DNA of 64,000 bases from Apodospora peruviana. Taxonomy: Eukaryota > Ascomycota > Sordariomycetes > Sordariales > Lasiosphaeriaceae. Made by a program: the position numbers and the translations under genes. The notes beneath the pieces are model-generated. The model ran no database searches. It had not been told where the DNA came from and saw only the letters and a list, made by a program, of their open reading frames with translations. Shown here piece by piece: positions 56,551 to 64,000 of the stretch. The stretch's first letter is position 1. Each line of letters starts with the position of its first letter. The stretch spans positions 2,046,001-2,110,000 of the forward strand of contig JAUEDM010000007.1 in NCBI GenBank assembly GCA_033439685.1, written 5' to 3'.

Positions 56551-59023
56551 CTACACCTTCTCCTCCTTTGAAGGCGGGAAAGGGTTGTAAGTAGCCCTCT
56601 CCTCCTTGAGCTTGCGCAGCTTCTCGACAGCCTCATTGAGCGGAACAGGCACATCTCTCGCCTGTGTGGAGGTGTCGTCTCTGTAGCGGATGTTGACCTT
56701 CCTATTCTGCTTCTCATCGTCGCCAACGACGAAAATAAAGTTGTCTTTGCTCGCATGATCAGCAACGAAATCCGCCAAGAAAAAAAAGTAGGAGGAACGG
56801 ATTGACTTACACTGCGCCAGTTGCGCGCTACGAATCTTCTTCTGAAGAGTGTTACCGCTGCTATCAACGTCTAGACGATCATCATCCAGTCAGTACAACT
56901 CCATAACGTGGTAGGAAATAACAATGGGAAGAGGGGCGTGAGTTCAGTCAGCCCAAGCACATACCGACATGGATGCGATCTTTCTTGAGGATACCGGCAA
57001 CCTCCTTGGCATAGTCAAGGAAGCCCATCCCCACGGGAATGACCATGACTTGGCGCGGAGACATCCAGAAAGGCCACTTGCCAGCAAAGTGCTCGCAGAG
57101 AATGGCCGTAAACCGCTCTATACTGCCAGCCATCGCTCTGTGGATCATCACAGGCCTGGCGCAACCAGGAGCAAGGGCCTTCTTGACCAACAATGGCTTC
57201 TTCTTGTTGTCTTTGTGCTCTCCGGTGGCAGGTTCTGCCGCCGCCGCCGGTGCTGGGGCAGGCGCAGCCTTGGCATCCTCCGTCTTTGCTTGCGCGACTT
57301 CAGCGGTCTGGTATTCGAGGGAGAAATTGATGGGTTGTTGGAAGTCGAGCTGGATCGTGGCGCATTGCCAAGATCTATGCAGGCAGTCCAATACAGCAAT
57401 ATCAATCTTCGGCCCATAGAAGGCGCCATCACCAGCATTCAGTTCCCACGAGCCACCGGTATTTTGCACGAACTCATCGAGGGCTTCCTTGAGTTTGGCC
57501 TCAGCGCGGTCCCAGGTCTCGATCTCACCCATGTACTTGTCAGGCCGAGTGGAGAGCTTGAGCTTGAATGTAAGCCCCAACATGCCGTAGAAGGAGCGCA
57601 TAAAGTCGAACAGGTCGGCGACTTCGGTCTTGATCTGGTCCTCGCGACAGAAGATATGGGCGTCATCTTGTTGGAACCTTCTCACTCTTGTCAAACCACT
57701 CAGCGCTCCACTCGCTTCGTTTCTGTGAAGCACTCCAAAGTCGGCAAGTCTCAAGGGCAACTCCTTGTGGCTTCGCTCCCTATGTCGGAACATCATGGCG
57801 TGGGCAGGGCAGTTCATGGGCTTGAGGCCAAATTGCTCCTTGTCCACATCCAAGATGAACATGTCTTCTTTGTAATGGGCCAAGTGGCCTGACTGCTCCC
57901 AGAGCGCAACGTTGAACATATTGGGTGTCATAACCTCGTCGTAACCACGCTTCCAGTACTCTTCACGGATATACTCCATGATGGCATTGTTGATCCGCAT
58001 GCCGTGCGGAAGCCACATAGCGGATCCGGGCGAGCATTCCTCGAAATAGAAAAGCTCCTGTTGTTTTCCGATAACACGATGATCGCGTTTCGCTGCTTCC
58101 TCGAGGAACTTCTTATGCGCAGCCATTAACTTCTTGTCTGGGAAAGACACGCCGTAGATACGCTGCAGAGAGTCGTTGTTGGCATCACCAAGGAAATAGG
58201 ACGACGAGTTCTTCATGATGGCGAAGGACTCGATCCTGCTGGTGTCTGGAACGTGCGGTCCCCGACATAGATCAATCAACGGGCCATTCCTATAGACTGT
58301 GGTGCGGGTTCCGTCGGCGATCTTGTCCTTGATGATGTGCTGCTTATACGGGTTGTACTCGAACATCTTCAAGAGATCTTCTTTGCTCATCTCCAGTCTC
58401 TGGAACGGCTGCTTCTCCTTCACGATTTTGCCAACGATGTTCTCTAGAGGTGCCCAATCACTAGCCTGCACGGCTGCGCCGCCGGGCAGAGCCATTTCGT
58501 AGTAGAATCCATTGTCGACCGGAGGACCAATACACAGCGAGCAGCCGAATCTCCTCTCGCAAGCTTCGCCGAGTACGTGTGCGCTGGAGTGCCAGAAGAC
58601 AAACTTGCCCTGGTCATCGTTGAAGTCGAGAAGTTCCAATTTGCAGCTCTTCTCGAGAGGGCGTTCAATGTCCCAGAGGGTCTCGCCGTCGATTCTCGCG
58701 ACCACGGTGCGCTTGTAGAGGCTGTTGGAGATCCCCTTCGCGATGTCGGCCGGGGTGGTTTCGTATGACTTGCCGGGCTTGACGGATCCATCCGGCATGG
58801 TGATTAGAATGTCTTCGTGCGGCCTCCTGGCAAGCTCCTCCTGCTGTTCCTTGTATAGCTGATCGAACAGGTCGAGGCGGTCTTGGATGAAAGACGCCGG
58901 CGGCTGCAGCTCGAGCGGGCCACTGTCGACAACATTTGCGGCGGGTGCCTTCTTGTCCTTCTTCTGCTTCTTCTCGCCGCCGCCAATGGCGACTTTTTTC
59001 ACTGCTTCGGTAACCTTCTCCAT
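56551..59023 (-). CDS. Threonyl-tRNA synthetase, cytosolic type
   Basis: Three exons (minus): 56965-59023, 56811-56870, 56551-56744; 770 residues. A class II synthetase that charges tRNA-Thr. A Lys-rich N terminus (residues 1-40) precedes a TGS domain (ILITMPDGSVKPGKSYETTP, about 70-135). The editing/SAD domain follows with the zinc-type HSSAHVLGEA. The catalytic core starts near 340 with class II motif 2 (VRRFQQDDAHIFC) and the zinc Cys in MNCPAHAMMF. Motif 3 is in RPVMIHRAMAGSIERF. The anticodon-binding domain ends the protein and needs the two short 3' exons (NFIFVVGDDEKQNRKVNIRY). An Ala/Pro/Lys-rich insertion of roughly 45 residues sits between SLEYQTAEVAQ and motif 3. It is transcribed divergently from the F-box gene. 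Confidence 0.95.
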
Positions 59024-59613
59024 CTTGTCTCGTTGGTTAAGCCGGAAAGTCGAACTCGGTCGCTAAAGGGTGTGTTCACGTCGCGATGAAGGTGTTCTCG
59101 AAGCCCAATTTCGCGGCGTGAGTCACTTCAGGAGTCAAGTGTAGGAGGCGGTCGACTTGGAGGGGCAGTAAGGAAATTTGTTGCTGGGACCTGACCGTCC
59201 CTGACTCCTTACCCCGCGATCAATTAGGCCGGGACAGGCTTGTCTGGGCCAAGTGCCCTGGACGCCAAGCCACAGATTTGTTTGATCCTTGAAGCTCGGA
59301 CCGCCGACGCTAATGAAATGGACGGGTCGTGTTGTGGTAACGCTATTATCGGGTTCCATGTTGGCTTGGGGAACGCACCTTTGAGGTTCACATCAGTGCA
59401 TCACATGAAATTCCCGACTGTTCGATCCCGTAAATCGTCCCAATTTTCGCTCATATTAGCAGTAGCCTTCCCGCGCTCTGCACTATCGATCACTCTTGCG
59501 TAATACAACCAATTTCCGTCTTCACTTACGAGTAGCTCATCCAATACTCAGTCCACGGTGCATCCTGAGCTGCGATAACATCCACAAAGCTCACGGCTTC
59601 TGTGTTTGGCGCA
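59024..59613. promoter_or_regulatory. Divergent promoter region, threonyl-tRNA synthetase / F-box gene
   Basis: 590 bp between two opposed start codons. No coding sequence supported. It should contain both promoters and leaders. Confidence 0.5.
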
Positions 59614-61814
59614 ATGCCTTCTTCCCTCCATGATTTTCCCCACGAGATAATTCGACATATTCTCTTATACGTGTCTCCTGAGGACAATCTTAGAATAGCC
59701 CAGCTGCTCTCACGTGGCTTTTACCATCTCGGAAACGAAGGTTTGCTCTGGAGACAATATTGTCGGACCTCGTTCACATACTGGCACCCGGATCACCAGA
59801 TCGAGCGCAAGTTTGCGGCGATTCCGTCCTCGGTTGCGTGGAAACAGCTATGGATCACGAAAAAAAGGAGTACCACCAAGGTTGCGCGGCTTCTTGACGG
59901 TATCTTGTCTACCAAGCGTGGCCAGTTGGAAAGACTGCAACAAATCTGCCTGCTGGGCTACGATGCGAAAGATTACCTCTTGGAACAGTGCCGTGTTGAC
60001 GAGTCCGCGGAGGATGTCCTGGCTAGGAGGTATGATAGCTTGCTCTCTCTTCAAACAGACCATACGGGCGAGCTTGGTGTCCTGAACCCTCCAAGCGGAG
60101 ATCCCCGCTCAGGCATGCCACCGGCCATACAGTATGACAGTGTCAAGTGTACTGGAAAGCCGCCCGGGGTCTTCTTTTGTTCTTCGTTGCTGTTTATTTG
60201 CTGAAACAACCATATCAGATATTATGCGAACTCGGCTCTGGACAGCATACACAGAGGTATCGCCGTGGATGTGTGGTCTAAATACCAAGGTGCTCCGCTG
60301 AGCACCAGGGGTCTTGATCGTGCTTTAGGCGCTTTCGATATGTTTGTCTTGCATGATCAAGATCAAGATCTAGACTACGTATGTTTTTGAGCTTGTTATG
60401 CGATTGTCTGCAGGGTTTCTAATCTTCCGCAGATATCGCGATCCTTCGACGATCTCGCCGAACGATTCCGGTGTGAGCATTCCGCTTTCGAGGATATGTC
60501 AACCAGACAGAAAGCATTGGCCTTAGTGCGCTGGCTCAGAGCCAATAATCTGACCGGGCTCGAGCACCCGGAGAGAAACTACCGGAATCTCAGGAATTGC
60601 CTGATTGGCCATGCACTCTCCGACGAAGAACACCCATCCATCCCCTTGATCTCGAGCGCTATATTCAGCTGCGTAGCAGAGCGGCTGGGCATGACGAGCT
60701 CGTGCTGCGCGTTCCCGAGCCACGTCCATGCCTCCGTGTTTGCAGCGCCTGGTCTGACTCTGGACGGAGAGGAGGAGCTTAATCCCGACGCGGAACTGGA
60801 ACACATGTACCTGGATCCGTATGGATCAGATGATGAGGTAACGCTAATCGATCTGAAGGTGAGGCTGGTCGAGTTCGGCTGGACCCAGGGGGCAGATGTG
60901 TTTCTTAGGGCGTCGCCGGTGCCCATCATCGTTCAGCGGACCGCCCAGAACATCAAGGCTACGTATGCCGCGGCTCAGGGGTTTGCAACTGACGATCCCA
61001 GAAAGGCCGGCATGAAACGTCTGCGGGTTGGCCATCCCGACTTGAACCTCGAGGCCGCATGTTACTCGTCGATGTGGGCTGAACTTCTCATGAAGCAGAC
61101 GTCGAGCCTTCACTGGGACGCCAACCTCGATTCCTTTCTGAACCGGTTCGCCCTGTCCTGGAGCGAGGATGCTTGGATAGTGGAGAAGTACCTTGTGCCC
61201 CTGTATGACGCCTTTGTGGACTCGCAAGCCGGGCAGCGGCAGCGGCAGCGGCTTGGGTGGGAGAACGTGCACCAGATTCTCGACATGCTTCGCAACCTGG
61301 ACAAGAGGACGCCGACCGTTAGCCGCCGTTACACCGAGGAAATCCACTCGCGGGTCCGGTACAAGATCGGTCAGGTCTTCCGCCACAAGCGGTACAACTA
61401 CATTGGTGTCATAAACGGCTGGGATGCGACCGGAACCGCGTCGCTTCCGACTCCGCATTATCTGAACGCTGACGACACCGAGGAGGATACTCCCGTGCTC
61501 AATTTGGCCGAACATGGCGATATCCCGCAGAGGCGTGCCACGACCTTTTATACCTGTTTGTGAGTACATCCCATCCATCATCCGTGTTCTTTCTTGGTAT
61601 ATGACCACTCGGCTGAGAACTTACTGACAAACACTCTTTCAGGAGGCCAACTGTTGACCGGTTACGAGTCTCGCAAGACAACATGGAGATCATTACGGAT
61701 GCCAGCCTCATCCCTGAAGCCCTCTTCTTTCTAGCGGGCAAATTCTTCAAGCGCTTCGATAGAGACGCGTGCACGTTTGTGTCGAATCTTAAGGAGTTCT
61801 ACCCTGATGACTAG
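59614..61814 (+). CDS. FBXO21-like F-box protein (F-box, SirB1-like, YccV/HspQ domains)
   Basis: Four exons: 59614-60029, 60219-60378, 60433-61559, 61643-61814; 624 residues. Probable substrate adaptor of an SCF ubiquitin ligase. The F-box is at about residues 3-50 (LHDFPHEIIRHILLYVSPED, then GLLWRQYCRTSF). A SirB1/transglutaminase-like domain covers about 195-320 (ALALVRWLRANNLTG; NYRNLRNCLIGHAL; ISSAIFSCVAERLGM). A YccV/HspQ-like hemimethylated-DNA-binding-type domain is at about 495-600 (RVRYKIGQVFRHKRYNYIGV; MEIITDASLIPEALFFLAGK). This three-domain order is that of animal FBXO21. The 189-nt first intron is open from its donor for some distance, but removing it restores ARRYYANSALDSIHRG. 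The target is unknown in fungi. Confidence 0.9.
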
Positions 61815-62591
61815 TATCATAAAGGAATTTGGCCGTAGAGCGGATCAGTAATGCCGACTTGGAATAGGAGCCATGAGATCATTCGGTTCTGTTTGTTTGT
61901 AGAATCCGTTGGAGTTTGATTTGCAGAGAAGGAGCATGGGAGCAAGCAGGTATCTATTGGTGTTTTAGCTACTTGTATATGATAATCTAAAAAAAGCTTG
62001 TCAAACTCGCACTGATCGACTCTCGAAGCCTGAAGCCTACCATCATAACGAGTGTTGAAAGAGCAATGGTAAGTCTGCAATGTGGGTGTGGGCTCAGATT
62101 AAACGCCACTTATTCGAGGTAGAAGGGTGTAATTTTCAAAACCGTTGGATCGGTATCGTAAGCCAAATCATGCTAGAACGAGCGAGGTATATAAATCTAT
62201 ATACAAAAAAATGATGAAAAAGGGGTATCTAAGATATCTGAAAGATGACGAGAACCGAATATGAAAAAAAGACCCAAAACATGCCATCCGTCAATGCATC
62301 CTAAACAACAGAGTTCGGGGTATCATAGGCTTCAATGCGTCCCAAGAAATGCAGCACAGTTGAAAGTGCACTTGCAGGCCTTGCTCCTCCCATGATAATA
62401 AGACATTAATGCGTCCACCCATTACAGCATTACCGGCCCCCTACCAACCTGTCCCTCTTTGTTGTCTTTACCTTTTCGATTTATTAAGGTGTATGAATGT
62501 CGAGTCTACCCCTTTCCTTTCCCTTTGGAAAGACAGAGGCAGTATGTATATCGTTGAGCTGGAATTCACGTCTCTGGAGGGAGGAAGCATC
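61815..62591. other. Convergent intergenic region, F-box gene / Ytp1-like gene
   Basis: 777 bp between two stop codons. It is AT-rich in the middle (62150-62280, several A runs) as expected for 3' ends. No coding sequence supported. Confidence 0.5.
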
Positions 62592-64000
62592 TTACGCCTT
62601 TCGGTGAGAAAGTGCTGCCTCACGACGCACAGCCCAGCCCTTGAGCGCCACGACCATAATGACCCAGGCCATCAGGAGTCCGACGAGACCCATCGTGACG
62701 GTATACATGAACATAGCATCAAGCTCGTAGTGGATCATTCCACTGACGGTATCGGCGCTCTGTGTTAATTAGAGTTATTAGCCTACTCTGTCTGTTCGGA
62801 CTGGGTTGAAAACAAGATTCAACTTACGCTTGCCATGAAAATGATGCCTCCCGAGATGAGCGCAAAGGCGGTCAGGAGTTCTGTGGGAGGCCGTGAGGGA
62901 TATACCGACCGCGGCGGCTTGAGATATGTAAGAACGTAGGTGAAACCGCGAGCGAATGAGGCGCCTGTAAGCAAGTTGCCCCATTGCTTGTGAACCATGC
63001 TTGAAATCATGCTTTCTTGTGTGTGCGAGTTCATCATGATGCCGAGGAGCAAAATCACCAAAGCTGGGATCGGGTTCATGGAAAACGGATAGGTTTCCGG
63101 TTGATGTAACTCGTCGCGCTCTTCGTCCACGTAAAATTTCTCCGAATCGGGATGGGCAGCCTCGGTGACGGTGGTATTAAGGAGATCGCGGATGCGCGTT
63201 GACTCGATGAGCATGCCGCACTATAGACAACAACATCAATTAGCACCATTAAACACTCCGCAAGGGAGCTTGGATGAAAGCTTACCAGACCACCTCCAAT
63301 AAACAGTACCGTGATCGAAATGTGCTCCAGATCCTGCACGCTGTACTCGCCACCCCAGTTGCCAAGATGCTCAAGGAAGATATTGGTCGAACCGTAGGTG
63401 AAAATCAAGGCGCTTTCGACAAATTCGGCTGAGGGACGCCATTCCTGGCCTTCTTGCTTCGGCCGGACGTTCCAAGCCTGGTGTAACTGTGTCAGTCTGG
63501 ATTCCCCAAATCCTCGTCTGAAAGGGACAACATACCCATCCCAAGTCACCAAAGCTGCCCGCCCAACGTCCGAGGGTGAAAATGCCCAGCCAGAAGAAAA
63601 TGCCGCCTTTAATCCAATGCGCCAGGCCAGAGAAAATTCCATTGCCCTCCTGAAAAGTCGTGGTTAGTATATACTCCTTCAAATCCTTACTCCTTTAATT
63701 AGGGGGTAACCAAACAAAACTTACGAAGAAACGTCCAAGTGTAATGACACCAGTACACAGTGCAACAAAACCTAACAACAGAATGGTGCGATCTACAGCA
63801 TTATACCCAAATACCAACACCTTCCAGAACCTCAACGAGATCTTGCCGGCAATCTTTTGCACCATCGACCGTACTGCACCGGATCTGTGCGCTGAGAGGA
63901 CATGCGCATCCAGATCATCGCCCAGGTCTTCGTCGTGAAACTCGGCGCCCACATCATGCAGGGGAATCGTCGGAGAGTCCATTCCGGACAGCGAGTGACT
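62592..64000 (-). CDS. Ytp1-family integral membrane protein, 5' part beyond window
   Basis: Five visible exons (minus): 63725-64000 (open at the window edge), 63536-63649, 63286-63477, 62828-63220, 62592-62759; 380 residues seen. Homologous in layout to yeast Ytp1, a multispanning membrane protein of unknown function. Hydrophobic segments: RTILLLGFVALCTGVITLG, GGIFFWLGIFTLGRWAG, ISITVLFIGGGLCGMLI, NPIPALVILLLGIMM, LLTAFALISGGIIFMAS and a last helix in MYTVTMGLVGLMMAWVIMVV. The loop between FIGGG and NPIPA is acidic. The frame is open past the in-frame Met at 63982 to the window end, and family members have an additional N-terminal hydrophobic domain, so the true start is almost certainly outside. 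All exon phases are 0. Confidence 0.85.

Noticed and set aside
60844..61608. 254-codon frame antisense to the F-box gene
   Set aside because: Opposite strand of a clearly conserved domain; no independent evidence.

Overview
This 64 kb window is nuclear DNA from a filamentous ascomycete (Pezizomycotina). The gene set and style point to Sordariomycetes; that lineage call is inference. The evidence is small introns (mostly 45-90 nt) with GTAAGT/GTATGT-type donors and CTNAC-like branch sites, single-gene transcription units on both strands, large intergenic spaces, and orthologues of typically fungal proteins (Pom152, Skn7, Ytp1, Whi5/Nrm1-type repressor, type I metacaspase). I found no operon, CRISPR array, tRNA or rRNA gene.

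Layout, left to right: 1.6-4.9 kb VAC14 (+); 5.1-6.0 kb augmin subunit HAUS1 (-) divergent from 6.7-11.1 kb Pcp1/PcpA-type spindle pole body coiled-coil protein (+); 11.9-13.9 kb metacaspase (-); a 4.5 kb stretch with no convincing gene; 18.4-20.6 kb an uncharacterised 632-residue protein (-); 22.9-25.0 kb a Ser/Thr-rich single-pass membrane protein with an NPFxD motif in its tail (+); 4 kb of gene-poor DNA with simple repeats; 29.0-31.4 kb SKN7 response-regulator transcription factor (+); 34.3-36.6 kb eIF2B epsilon (+); 37.4-39.9 kb zinc metalloproteinase with jacalin-like C terminus (-); 3.4 kb gene-poor; 43.4-44.5 kb Whi5/Nrm1-like G1/S repressor (+); 46.1-50.2 kb nucleoporin POM152 (-), which carries an apparent one-base frameshift; an AT-rich, repeat-like island at 50.5-51.3 kb; 52.0-53.4 kb UCH-family deubiquitinase (+); 55.2-56.0 kb phosphatidylserine synthase CHO1 (+); 56.6-59.0 kb threonyl-tRNA synthetase (-); 59.6-61.8 kb FBXO21-like F-box protein (+); 62.6 kb to the right edge, a Ytp1-family membrane protein (-) whose N terminus lies outside the window.

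Most genes are housekeeping or cell-cycle/stress functions, each with its own promoter, so this looks like a core chromosome arm and not an accessory island. The clearest functional grouping is the divergent HAUS1/Pcp1 pair, both of which act in gamma-tubulin recruitment. I re-derived exon boundaries from splice sites and reading-frame continuity; every multi-exon model closes in frame except POM152. I saw no strong candidate for an undescribed multi-gene system. The most checkable oddities are the POM152 frameshift, three mini-uORFs before SKN7, the repeat-like island, and the uncharacterised 632-residue protein.
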